NCBI RefSeq assembly: GCF_004798865.1
Contig: NW_025336480.1
Span: 20,647,522 to 20,711,521 of the forward strand
DNA length: 64,000 nt
Source of the DNA: Varanus komodoensis
Taxonomy: Eukaryota; Chordata; Lepidosauria; Squamata; Varanidae
Direction: 5' to 3'
Positions 23,350-34,717 of this stretch are shown here, piece by piece (position 1 is the stretch's first letter; every line of letters starts with the position of its first letter). The translations under genes and the position numbers were made by a program. Below the pieces are notes generated by a model, which saw only the letters and a list, made by a program, of their open reading frames with translations, was not told where the DNA came from and ran no database searches.

Positions 23350-23574
23350 TTCAATTTATATCCTGCCTTTTTCCTACAAAGGGCTCAAGGCAGCTTACAT
23401 CATTCTCCTCCTCCATCTTATCCCCACAACAACAACCCTGTGAGGTAGGTTGGGCTGAGAGTCTGTGACTGGCCCAAAGTCACCCAGTTGGCTCCATGGC
23501 TGAGCAGGGACTAGAACCCAGGTTGCCTGAGTCGCAGTCCCATGCTCCTAACCACTACACCACACTGGCTCTCC
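23350..23574 (-). mobile_element. Squamate tRNA-derived SINE, near full length
   Basis: Reverse complement of the family at 8594: tail TATATCCTGCCTTTTTCCTA, body CCCTGTGAGGTAGGTTGGGC, B-box complement GGACTAGAACCCAGG and A-box complement CTAACCACTACACCACAC are all in order. Confidence 0.9.
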
Positions 23575-24843
23575 ATATATGCATAGGATCACAGTTGAAA
23601 TGATTTTGCGTACTATCAAAAGAGAAATTATTAAACTTTTCAATAACATAAAATGTACATATGAGACAAAATAACTTTAACTAGAATCCTCAAAGGAAAA
23701 GTCAGGAAACAAGCACTTCAATGAAATTGGTTACCCACCACCATATGCAAAAATGAATTGTAAAACATAACTGCTTCCAAGGGCAATTAAATAGTAATAG
23801 TAAAACCTGCTTAGTTCACTGAAACTGTGGTTTTCGTAGGAGTGGCATAGGACTAAACATATAGGGGAAATGCCAAATTATTAATGAAGAATATAAAAAG
23901 TTCAGGTTAAAAGTTAGGATGGTAAAGAGTTCTTCCACATAATGCATACAGGTTTTGTTAAAATGCTTCTACATAAAAGGTCAGGAACAATTTACATTCA
24001 TATTAATTTCAGGGTTGTTTTTCTGGTTCTACTTGCAGATCTCACTCTCTGACTGATTTACAGTACACCAGCAAGGGTTAAGTAAATGTCTCTTTGCACC
24101 TGGCCCTGGTTGGTGGATATTGGGGCATTAGTTTTAAAAAGAAGAAAAAGATTCAGAAAACCTGAATGCTTCCTACCCTTGCTAACATTTCCAACGATTA
24201 ATAATAAAGCCTTAGGAATTTGCTCTGCTCTCTCTCTCCCATCCCCTTTAGATACTTAAGCTTCTGTCCTTTTTGTACTCTCACAGTACCTACCTGCACA
24301 TAAGAAATTACTGTGGGTTAATTTTTCCACTGGACTTACAGTGGCACTGGCCACCATTTTGAAAATTCAAGCTGTGAACAGGGTGTGCCGCAGCTACTTG
24401 TTATGTGAAAATCCAGCAAGGCTTGGTTGTTGGAGTGGTTAACAAGCCACCCATGACCCTAAAACAGGCCATGACTTTGCTGTTATGTGAACAAGGCATG
24501 TGAGTCTTCATCTCATGTTGGCACATTCCATCAGGCTGAACCAGCTGCCATTGCTGTACTTAAACAACAAGCACAGAGTGTCTTTGACCTCTGGTTTAAT
24601 TGTAAGCAGATGCAGTGTGGAAATTGATTGAAAACCAATTAGTGCTACACAAATCTCTCATGCCATGGACCAAATATGTTACCAAGATATTGGGATATCA
24701 CACATTTCTTAAGGCACATTTTTAGGTTTTTACTTCATGATTCTTCAAGAAGCATACAACATCAATACTCAAGGCAGGAAGTGACAAATGTTTATTTCAG
24801 ATATAGGGTATCAGGCCTTATAGTGCAGATATGAAAGTGATTA
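23575..24843. other. Intergenic, no gene seen
   Basis: AT-rich sequence without a recognisable gene. The part at about 24330-24510 (GGCCACCATTTTGAAAATTC, TTATGTGAACAAGGC) has the flavour of a dispersed reptile repeat also hinted at 61015-61240. Confidence 0.5.
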
Positions 24844-25265
24844 CAGGCAGTCCTCGGGTTATGAACAAGTTCTGTTCCTGAGAAAACAAATTCATTAAGT
24901 TAAATTTGTACATAAGCCAGATCATGTATAGTTGGTCCTCCACACTCCTGGGGGTTGGAGGCACAGGAAAGTATTAAACCCACTAATATCTCTAGTCTCA
25001 CCTCCACCAAACTCATCAGCACCGCCTCTTTGCAGCAAGCAATTTCCCTTTCCAGATGGCCTGCTTTGGAGACCTCCCTCACTTTCCTTTCAATCAATCA
25101 ATCTCTATATATTTATGCATAGATAGATACCAGCAGCAGCTGCCGCTGCTTTGGAAGCCCCCTTTCTCTCTCCCTGGTGATACTTTTAAAAAATTAATAG
25201 GTTTTATAGCCATTTTAAGTACAAGTTGTTCATAACTTGGACTTTTGTAGCTCTGGAATTGCCTA
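24844..25265. mobile_element. Tigger/pogo-like non-autonomous DNA transposon
   Basis: The left end CAGGCAGTCCTCGGGTTATG and the right end, whose complement reads TAGGCAATTCC...AAGTTATGAACAACTTG, are imperfect inverted repeats flanked by TA at 24842-24843 and 25266-25267. The ends resemble remembered Tigger termini (CAGTCCCCGAGTTACGAAC). There is no transposase frame. Confidence 0.7.
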
Positions 25266-27629
25266 TACAGAAATTCTTGCCACAGGAATAGAGCTGATCC
25301 TTTGGCCTGGGTTGTGCATAACTCCTCTGCTTCCCCTCCTCTCTCTAGTGGCTTGATTAGGAGGATGAGACAGAAGATTCTGCTTCATTTTTCAACAAAT
25401 TGTGCTTACTAGCTATGTCTGAATTAGGATAAATTGGCTCCTATGAACTATGGTTAGAAAGACCGGCCAACTTCAAGCTGTGGTAATTCTCTTTGCTTGC
25501 ATCTCTAAACCACAGTAATCATGAGTTCTCTTTGGACAAATGGAGCAACTAGTTCAAAAGAAGTGAATACTTCCTGTCTCTTCTTCATGGTTTTGTTAGC
25601 AGAGGAGCTGGGGTGGAGGGAGTGTGAGGGACCCTCACTAAGGTTCAGTACTGCAGCACTAAACTATGATTTATCACTAAATCAAAATGTAATGTTTGTC
25701 TTCCCTCCCACTTTGATCAGAAATGGCCTTATAGAATAGACTTGTGATAATGTGCAGCATGTGTTAGGAGTCGTTTATAGCACGTGGAACAGAAGGCCAA
25801 ATGGTGAAAAGGTTTGACTGAATCTGCACTTTTTAGAAACAACACCTCCTCCTTTTTTTACAAAAAGAATTCTGTGACAACATGATGAATGAGAGAAATA
25901 CTGCATGGAAATCTAGTGATGTGCTGTCAAGGCATGTGTCCCACAGAAACAAAGCTAGACAGAGAAGTGGTCTCACATCATGGCCTGGAAGTTCCTCATT
26001 TAAATCTTACCCATGAACCTAAGACACAGCTCTGCTCTGTAAGATGGAATAACAATGGTGACCTACTTAGGACAGTTGTTTTAAGGATTGCATAGAGGTG
26101 ATGTGTGTGAAATGTTGTGTACAACTGTGTAATGCTAGGCATTATCCTCCCTTTTGTTTGCCAACTCTGGAGTCTTTGCCTCCTTGAAGCATATCATGAG
26201 CTTGAACAATATATACTGATTATAAAACATTGATAGTCCTCATCTAGGCATTTTTAAATTTTACTTGGCCAAAGTCAGCTATTGCCATAGCTCATAACAT
26301 AATTCACACGTGAAATGTTTTAGTGCACCTCATAAATGCTATCACTATTCTTGCAAGTAAAAGGGCCAGCAGAACTTGCCAAAAAAACAAATTTCGGAGT
26401 AGCTGCCACAAGGAAAAATCTCTGTGTGCTTGTGCACATACTAGGTTCAGGTTTCCACCCCAACCACCATCCACCCATCCAGAGGTGCGCTCAGGAAAGG
26501 ACCCTCAGCAATCAAGCCCTTTAACTTCATCTTATGTGCAAGCCCACAGAAAACTCTGCATAGGCCTGAGTGTATTGCTATTTTTCAGTTGATTCCTAGA
26601 TCAAGATATGTGCCTTCTAGAATGGTTAAACAATCTCATTTTATGCACAAGTGGCCCATGGATTCAAGCACTCAGAAACATAGCAAGTAGAAAAAGTTCT
26701 CCCAGGCCATCTAGTCTGACTCCTGGCTCCACTCGTGTAATACCCAACCTGTGCATGTCCAATTCAGGCTTCATGGGAGGTATGCACAGACCAAATGTGT
26801 TGCATGCAGTCAGCACTGCACATACTTGGTTCAGAATTATAATTACAGGATATAATTAAATTTAAAAGACTATTTAAACATCATCCATGTTAGCAAAATT
26901 ACAGGCAAACGAGAACTTCGCGTATATGGCAACACTATTTCAATATATGCATCAGAAGGAACTCACATTAAACACATAAATTGATCTGACAGAATCAAAC
27001 TTGTTTCTGCTGAATTTCCAAATTTATCCATAATTCAGAAAAAGAGCCAGTAATATGTTTTCATGATTGAATAATACATTATAAAGGAAAAGTAGTAAGC
27101 TTCTAGCTGATATAGCCTGGAGACACAAAATATGGCAGATCTTTTCAATGGAAGTAAAAGATCCTTTCAATTCTTGTAAAAGAATCCAGTGTTGGACTGC
27201 TGTGTTCTTATGTGTTTAAATGTCTTATGGAATACAGAAACTGCTTGATTTCTTCACAGGTTTAACTACTGTTGTCATTGGGAATTCCTGATCTTAGACA
27301 GAGGGACAGGGGTTAAACCTGCATTTACTTCATGCCCTAACTGGCTTCTGTCAACACTTGGCCAAATGTTTCCTTACAAAAATTTTGGGATTTCTAAGCT
27401 CTGGCCTCTTGTGGGCTAAGGGCTTACCTTTTTGGCACATTTTGTTTGTGATTTCTAAGGAAAACCATGCTTCTACCACCAGCTGTGCTGGAAAATGCTG
27501 TCCTCACATAGGAAGATACTTCTTTTTAGAAGGAGAAGGAAGAAGGTGTTGGACTTGATTGTATTTAAGCATTTAATATATTTATACACCTTCTTTCCTC
27601 AAACTGCAAATATACATTGACTCCTGGAG
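25266..27629. other. Intergenic, no gene seen
   Basis: Unique-looking AT-rich sequence. The only recognised piece is a short CR1-tail-like fragment at 26676-26740 on the minus strand. Confidence 0.6.
26676..26740 (-). mobile_element. Short CR1-tail-like fragment
   Basis: AGAAACATAGCAAGTAGAAA and CAGGCCATCTAGTCTGACTC match the complement of a CR1 terminus in reptiles (ATAGAATC...GGCCATCCAGTCTGACCC). Confidence 0.5.
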
Positions 27630-28905
27630 GACCCAAAAGAATTTCAGAAGAGTATTGGTCTATGCTTTATAGACTACAACAAAGCCTTTGACTGTGTGGA
27701 TCACGAGAAGTTATGGATGAGCCTGAAAGAAATGTGGGTGCCTCAATACTTGACCATCCAGACAGTATCCTGTACTGTGGACAAGAAACTACTGTTCAGG
27801 CAAAATACAGAGAAAGAATGTTTTCCCATAGGGAAAGGTGCCAAAAAAGGGTGTATTGTATTTCCTATCTGTGCACTCTATGCAGAACAGATCATATGGA
27901 AAGCCGTATTACCATCAGATGAAGAAAGTGAAAACTGGCAGAAGACACACCAATAATTTAAGAGATGCAAATAATACGTTATTGGCGGAAAGCAGTGATG
28001 AACTGCAGAGGTTCCTGATGAAAAAAAGTAAAAGCAGGAGTGCAGCTGAATTTTAAGAAACAAATCATGACTACAGAAAAATATACAACTTTAATGTCAA
28101 CAGTGAAGAAATTGAAATGGTGACACTTTGCATACCTGGCCTGAGTTATCAATTCAAAGTGAGACTGCAGCCAAGAAATTAGATGACAGCCATGAATGAA
28201 TTTAACAAGATTATCAGGTGTAAAGATGTGTAAATTCTTATCACTGGGGAACAAGACCAAGATCATCTATAGGAAGCGTGGCCAAACCAAGCTGCCTGCA
28301 GTTTTTTGAGTTTATTTTATGGCTTGCTGCTCACGGGCATCCCCTTGTGGCTCGCTGCCTGCAAGAACTACCCACTGGCACCCACTTGAGGCTTTCAAAC
28401 ACCTGACATTTACCATATGTGACTTCTGTTGATCAAGTTTGGCCACCCTGATCTATGCTGTTGTATTCCTGATCACTATGTAGAGGTGTGAAAGCTGGAG
28501 AGTGAAGGAAATGGTAGGAAGAAATCCGACCTGTTTGAGCCACGGTGCTCTAGGAGAACTTTTCAAATACCCTGGAGTGACAGAAAGATGACCAAGTGTG
28601 TCCTATATCAAATCAAGTGAGAACTTTCCCTAGAAACAAAAAATGACAAAACTGAAGCTGTTTTACTTTGAGCATGTCATGAAAGGGCAAGACTTACTGG
28701 AAGGACCTGCTATAGAAAGTGGAAGCCATAAGAATAGGAAGATTAGATAGGAAATGGCTCAATGTCACAAAGGAAGCTACAGCTTTGAATTTCCAAGAGC
28801 TGAGCAGGGCTGTGGTGGGCAGGACATTTTGGAGGGCTCTCATTCATAAGGTCGCCATAAATTGGACACAACTTGACAGTGTGTAACAACAACAACAACA
28901 ACCAC
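27630..28905 (+). mobile_element. Bov-B (RTE) LINE, 5'-truncated remnant
   Basis: The frame at 27660-27956 reads FIDYNKAFDCVDHEKLWMSL with an RT-finger/palm sequence typical of Bov-B, followed by GKGAKKGCI, the worn form of GKGVRQGCI. Another frame continues with INNLRDANNTLLAESSDELQ, where the catalytic YADD box has decayed to RDANN. The 3' terminus GGTCGCCATAAATTGGACAC, AACTTGACAG and an (ACA)n tail is the Bov-B end. Stops and frame changes show it is dead. A separate element interrupts it at 28271-28449. A minus-strand Bov-B 3' end lies at 61882-62135. Confidence 0.92.
28271..28449. mobile_element. Small hAT-like element nested in Bov-B
   Basis: The Bov-B copy is interrupted by a 179-base unit with ends AGGAAGCGTGGCCAAAC and GTTTGGCCACCCT, which are inverted repeats around GTGGCCAAAC. 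Both flanks carry ATCTAT, consistent with a worn 8-bp target duplication of the hAT type. Internally GGCTTGCTGCTCACGGGC and GGCTCGCTGCC resemble a known amniote repeat beginning GTGGCCAAACTG. It must be younger than the Bov-B insertion. Confidence 0.7.
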
Positions 28906-29122
28906 TTTTCCATCTACCCACAAAAGTATTAATGAAAACAAAACTGTAAAAGTTAACCAGCAAATCACAGAATATCTACAGAAAGATACCAATATCTACA
29001 GATTAAACAAATACCAGCTCATAGCCTTAGTACAACAATGACAAGCAGGAAAATTTCCTAACTTTCAGAAAGTATATTCCAGAATTTGAGACCAGAATGA
29101 TAAAGGTCCTGCTTCAAGACTG

Positions 29123-29247
29123 CCTTCTCCCCAAATGGTGTCCTGCTTTGAATGGGAACTACCACTGGCTCCAGCTAACACGGCAAGTGACCAGGAAAGC
29201 TGGGGCTTGTTCCAAACATCTGGGGGGCACCATATTGGGGAAGTCTG
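29123..29247. repeat. Palindromic MITE-like repeat, copy 1
   Basis: CTTCTCCCCAAATGGTGTCC at the left and GGGCACCATATTGGGGAAG at the right are imperfect inverted repeats of about 20 bp. The middle is worn (ACTACCACTGGCTCCAGC). Confidence 0.65.
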
Positions 29248-29400
29248 TTCTGAGCCATTACCATCTTCAGCTGTATCCACTGACTTTTCCTCACCCAGAA
29301 ATGGGCTTATTTAAGAGCAGACTAGCTGGGGAATAAAATGGGCTGGCTTTGTAGAGATTAACAGTGGATTCTGCTACATGTTCAGTGGGACAGCTGGGCT

Positions 29401-29497
29401 GGGGACAGTGTGGCCCTCTAAAAGTTGAACTACAGTTCCCAAGATAGGGATAGCCAATGGGCGTTGTAGTCCACCAACACCTGGGGGGGGGGCACAT
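29401..29497. repeat. Palindromic MITE-like repeat, copy 2
   Basis: GTGTGGCCCTCTAAAAGTTG, AACTACAGTTCCC and GCGTTGTAGTCCACCAACAC are the arms of the CTACAACTCCCATC / GATGGGAGTTGTAG palindrome common in squamates. Confidence 0.65.
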
Positions 29498-29821
29498 GCT
29501 CCCTACTCTGATTGAGGATGCACAGCTGCATCCTGCCCCAGTGGCAGCTTCTGAGTCATCGTCACTAACAGTCCTGTACAGAAAACATGACTGTTCATTA
29601 TTGGGCCATGCGCTGTGCCTCAACATGTGAGAAATTAGGTATGCAGCCAGCCACGGGCCAATCCAAGACAGAATAAAGTATTTCACTTCCACATCTTGGT
29701 GAAATGTGAAGGCCAGTGGGAACAGCCATTAAAACAGCTGTTCAAACAAAAACAGAATGAGAAAACTCAGTCTTCCAGAACACCTGCCTGAGAGCATAAC
29801 CTAATTCACCATATAAAGGAG

Positions 29822-29900
29822 GTCTGGGAAACCTGTGGCCCTCCAGGCCTTGTAGGACCACCACTCCCATGGTCCCTGGCCATTGGCTGTGGTGCCTGGG
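29822..29900. repeat. Palindromic MITE-like repeat, copy 3 (partial)
   Basis: CTGTGGCCCTCCAGGCCTTG, CACTCCCATGGTCCCTGGCC and ATTGGCTGTGGTGCC match the left arm and centre of the same family. Confidence 0.55.
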
Positions 29901-30257
29901 TGTGATGAGCACTGAAGTCTGTCATCATCCACGGAGCCACAGGTTGCCTGTCCCCAGTAAAGCCTGCCTCTGTAGCTCTGTATTTAACTGGAAGAAATGC
30001 CAATGTATTGCTAGAACAACCTGTGTTATTTCTGCTGGGGTCTGTAGGTAAAAGGCATCATAAAGATACCTGAATATTGTTAGAAGTAGCCAAGGCCATC
30101 TGAAAGCACCCTGGCCGCATTCCATTAAAATGCAGCATCTGCTCTCCCAGTGTGCAACTGGCAAGGGGGAGGGGGGGACTTCTGCAACTCTGAAGCCAAA
30201 CCAACCGCGCATGTTCCAGGACACCTTAGAGCAGCAGCATCCAGAAACCTCCAATCT

Positions 30258-30995
30258 CTAAGCAATTCTGCCTGTGTCTGTGTGGCCACGCATCTCCAGC
30301 AGTAAGTGTCGTGGCCAAGGGCCATCAACCAGCCTCTGATCCCACACCCTGCCGTCTCTCTCTCTCTCTCGGCAGTGGCAAAAGTGGGATTGGACCCAAC
30401 TCCCAGGATTGCTTCCATGTCTCTCCCACATGTGCAGCCTGCTGCCCTTGGAGCTGGTGCTCGTGGTGCCTCCTTTTCCTCCGACAGTCATGGCAGTTAC
30501 GGGGAGACACCACGGAGAGGTGGTTGGTGATGACTGCTCCTTGTCGCCACAGCAGCTTCTGTGTCCAGGGCGGTGGTACCAGGGTGAGCATTTCCCAATG
30601 GCAGGCAGGTGGCAGCTGCTAGTCGTCGCATTTCCCCACCTGAGTGGGTGATCACACCATGAGGACAGCCAGGAGCAGCTGCTACCACAGCGAGCATTAC
30701 CTTCCGGAAGAGGAGGGGCACGCAAGCAGGCAGCTGTTTTGCACCCAGCAGCCCCCTGCTCTCCTTGCCATATCCTGCTGGCACTTGGTGCTCCCTTGGC
30801 CCCTCTGGCAGCCGTGTGGAGGGAGGTGCAGATGAAAGAGCAAGTGGCTGCTGCCAGCGAATTGAAAGATATGGAACACAGGTGCATCATCGTCTGGAGA
30901 AGAGGTAAAGGCCGAAGGATGCAGATATGCTCATTTATATGCATATATGCATACTTAAAAATTATTAGAATGTATGCAAATGCCACAGAAGGCAA
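30258..30995 (-). other. Unexplained 245-codon ORF in a GC-rich patch
   Basis: This is the longest uninterrupted frame in the window that is not an exon of a known gene. The patch at about 30300-30900 is GC-rich and full of GGCAGCAGCT-like words, and open frames of 60-100 codons occur in several other frames of the same patch, as expected from a composition poor in stop triplets. The translation is rich in Ser, Cys, Gly, Pro and Ala with no domain I recognise. I see no splice or promoter context that would make it a gene. It could be a worn GC-rich repeat or part of a non-coding RNA. Confidence 0.2.
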
Positions 30996-33946
30996 CTTGC
31001 CGATCTAGATCATGCCTAATGCTTTAATTAGTATTCACACCACTCACAGATCACCCCCCTCAAGTAGTTTACCCCCAGTTATTCTCTCACCCAGATCGTG
31101 CTCCAAATCAAGTAATTTTTCAATTATTACTCTGGTTCATTATAACCGCACCACCAGAATCAACCAAAGGACTGCTAGGTTTAAATGAGAACAGTATAAT
31201 ATATTGGGAGGCAACCAAATTAAATTTCCGTGCAGCCTGTTGGGGAAGGGGCTGTAGGGTGGAGGGAGATCTGCTTTTGAGGGCAGGGAGGCTGCAGTGC
31301 AATTCCAGAAGTACATACTGTTTAGGTCAATGGAACTTAGCACTAGGTATAAGTGCATAGGATTACTATCCTTCTATAAAGTCGTCTTTACATATACTTG
31401 CTGGTAAATTGGGATTAGCTCTATAGGAATGTTGTTCAAATGCAACGGCAGCAATCCTATACAGACCTTAAAGTATTTTGAGTCCCAGCAAACTCAATAG
31501 AGGAGACTTCTGAGTACCTTTGTATAGCACTGCATTGCAAAGATCCCGCTGTATTATGCCTTTGAGCATAATTCACTGGAATAGAAGTTCTGGGGAAATT
31601 AGCCCAGAGATGAATATGGAGTTAGAGGAGGCTACTGCGCAATGCCAGTTCCCATCACTGTTTTGAAAGTAGGGTTTTACTGTGACAGTTAAAGCTAAGA
31701 ATCTTAGTGTTTAACATAATATGTGACATAGTCAGTGTGCCAAAGAATGCAATTGTCTCCACTAATTCCTTTTGTGTTGCCTCTGAAAGGGTGAGCTGGG
31801 CAAATTCCCTACACAGATGAAGGACAAAGGATATACCCTGTTCATCTGTTCAGACATGACCCAAGTAAGGCATGTTGAAGCCTATTTCTCCCTTTGCACT
31901 TGCACCGATCAGTTTCCCAGTTCCTTTCTGTGATCCAGTCAAAGGATCTAGGACAGCTGACAAGCACTAGGCAATATTTTTAAGAAAATTACTCTAAAAT
32001 TAAAATGGAGGCAATCTGACTGTTCTGCATTGATTCTATAATCACATCTCCTGCTTAATAAACTCCTCAAACCTCTCATTACGTTTCAGATTGAAGGATC
32101 ATGTTCTACTTGCTTTACATCATTTGAACAGTTCTCTCTGAAACAGATAGAGGTATAAAATGGGCAGATTTTGTGAAGTGCTGAATTGCACAATCCTCAT
32201 TTTTATGTTGCTGCGACCTGTCTTTTGTACAGAGTAATCAGTTCTCCCACAGACTTTCCCATATGGTACATCTGGGATTTGCCACTTCCTGAAGATCTAC
32301 TTTTAGTCCGCTGAGAAAAGGGGAGGTATATATTTAGAAGAAGCCTTCACCATGTGCAAATGACAAGTAGAGATCTTTTTATTTTATATTTTGGTATGTC
32401 GAATACAGATGTGAGAACTGAGCTTCAGTCTCTTATGGGTCTGTGCTTTCTGTTACTGGAAAAGGGGAGCAGGGCTTTGAAGGAAATTACTTTCTCCTCT
32501 ACATTTTGGTATTACTGCTTTCAAGAATATAGATGGTCTGTTTTCTTCGGACTGCAGACTTGTCTGGTAAAGTAATTATCTGCGAGGCAGACAGAGAGGA
32601 AAGAATCACATCTGCACACGGCAAGATGACCGGGACAGTTGAGGAGGAATTGTGGAGGGAATCCCCACCAGAATAGCAGCTGCCCACCATGCACAGGAGC
32701 AGAGTTTGCCAAGAAGGCTCAGACTGATTTAGGGAGAAAAGCTGAGGAAACCATTTCGCCTCCGAGAGCCTGGAGTGGTTTCAAACTGCAAAAAAAAAAA
32801 AAAAAAGGAAAGCTGTGAGTTTGTCCCTCTGTTTTTCTTGTGTCACCTCAGCAGCAGTGAATAAGGAGGAATTAACCAAACATATTTCCTTACAGAGAAG
32901 TGCCTGCAGCTCCAAACAGCACGAAAAGTATATAATTAAGGAGCATTTATTAGTTATTGTTTTAGATTTGTATGCCAATTTCCAAAGACCTGCTAAGGGC
33001 AGAGTTAAGCAATATTAGACCTGGACGTAGAGTGAAATTCTACATATGCTTAGACGGAAAAAGACTCTTTCGGCTACTGATATAGATGGCTGGAGAATGC
33101 TGGGAGTTGTAGACCATTTTTTATACAAAACACTCCCGATGGTAATGGTCACTCCATTAAACAGCTTCTGGTCCATGGATTAAAGGAATTGTAAACAATG
33201 AATTGGATCCTGATTTATGCTGGGTAACCCTTGGAGACAGAAGTGGACTTCCCTTCTTGCCCACAGCAGCCCTCCAACCTTCCAAAAATACAGCACAGAA
33301 ATCGGGGGACCCTACTGAATGAGGTGAGATGAGATGTGATGCAGGAGTGTTGCAAGCATCCCCAAATACAAGGCAGAGGGAATTTTCACATCTGCAGATA
33401 CCAGATCACAGCCAATACATTATTTACAATACATTGTTATTGAATTGTCGGAACACAGCCCAGATAATAAACCATGGTGAACAATCTGACAAGAAACCAT
33501 GCATTGTTAATGCACCTGGATTCAGATATCAGAATAACTCACAGGTCAACAAAATTCAAGCTGCAACAACAACCCAAGCTCAACCCTTGTATTGTGTTGC
33601 CTGAACCCAGAAATTTAGTTCCATGAGATGGACAAGGGCAGTAACTTAAATTTTCTCCTTCCTGGAGTTGTTTCTGCATCAGTTTGTCCATGGAAGAGCC
33701 CCTGTGCATTGCAGGGATTTCTGGGATGAAAGTGTCGAAGGGCACAAGTTGGGGTCCTATGGAGTCCTGCATGAGCCTGTTGGGCTTTTTTCTTGGCCCA
33801 CCTGAATGTGAAGGGCACCCTGGAATGCACCAAGTGTTCCCCTTTGCACTGAGGAAACCTGAGCAGGATTCTGCAGAGCACCACCTGTAACCCATTCAAC
33901 TAGAGCCAACTGAAAGAGAGCTCAGCAGCATCCTCAGCAAACCATA
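30996..33946. other. Intergenic, no gene seen
   Basis: No coding or classified element is recognised. There is an A-run at about 32791-32807 and a short palindromic-repeat trace (GGGAGTTGTAGACC) at about 33090-33125. ORFs of 90-118 codons at 33539-33899 overlap on both strands and show no similarity known to me. Confidence 0.5.
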
Positions 33947-34625
33947 CAGTGGTACCTTGGTTCATGAACTTAATTCGTTCCATGATTCTGGTTGCGACCC
34001 AAATTGGTTGTGAACCAAGTCAAATTCCCCCATAAGGTTCAATGTAAATAAGGTGAATCCGTTCTGTAAATATTGTTTTAATCACAAAAATGTGAAACAA
34101 AGTAACAAGGAACAACAAAGTACAGTACAGTAGAGAACACTAACCTGAGTGCGGGGGGGGGGAGGTTATTGTTTGGAGGGAGAGCCCCCCTCCATAAGGA
34201 CATTGGGGAGATCTCCTTCAGGGGTTTCCTCACTCCTTTGTCTCTTAGCTGCAGGGTCAATTTTGGCGAAAAATCTGCATGTTCTGGTCACCTTCATTAC
34301 CGCTCTGCACATTCTTTTTACCACCGTACTTGCTCTGCACTTTCTTTGGAGCCATTATTCAATATTATTATTAAATAATACTTTACAGTACTGTATGTGC
34401 TAAAAAGCACACAAAAAGGCTTCACAGCAAGTGACCACAGGTCTGTCTGCGACTGCGAGTGGGGAAGATGGGCGCAATCGCGATCGTGCTTGTGCGGGAA
34501 GATGGCCGCGATCGTGATCATCATCTGATGCGGAGTTCACGAACGGAGGCAAAATTTTTCTGAAGTTTTTGTTCATGAACCGATTTGGTCATGAACTGAG
34601 GCATTCATGAACCGAGGTACCACTG
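33947..34625. mobile_element. Tigger/pogo-like DNA transposon, second copy with GC-rich repeats
   Basis: Ends CAGTGGTACCTTGGTTCATG and the complement finishing GAGGTACCACTG are inverted repeats with TA outside (33945-33946 and 34626-34627). The terminal 130 bases on each side align with the copy at 6177-6793. Near the right end it also has GGAAGATGGCCGCGATCGTG-like words. On the minus strand from 34355 a short open stretch starts MAPKKVQSKYGGKKNV, which may be the degraded N-terminus of the autonomous relative's transposase. Confidence 0.8.
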
Positions 34626-34717
34626 TAATTCCCAACCTGAAAAATTAGTATAAGTTTCGGGTGCAACCCATGGCTGAGCAGGCCTTTTTCCTGTCATGCA
34701 TAGGATTGCTCTCTTAC

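Noticed and set aside
27696-27956. 86-codon frame that looks like a protein gene
   Set aside because: The FIDYNKAFDCVDHEKLW text identifies it as reverse transcriptase of a dead Bov-B LINE.
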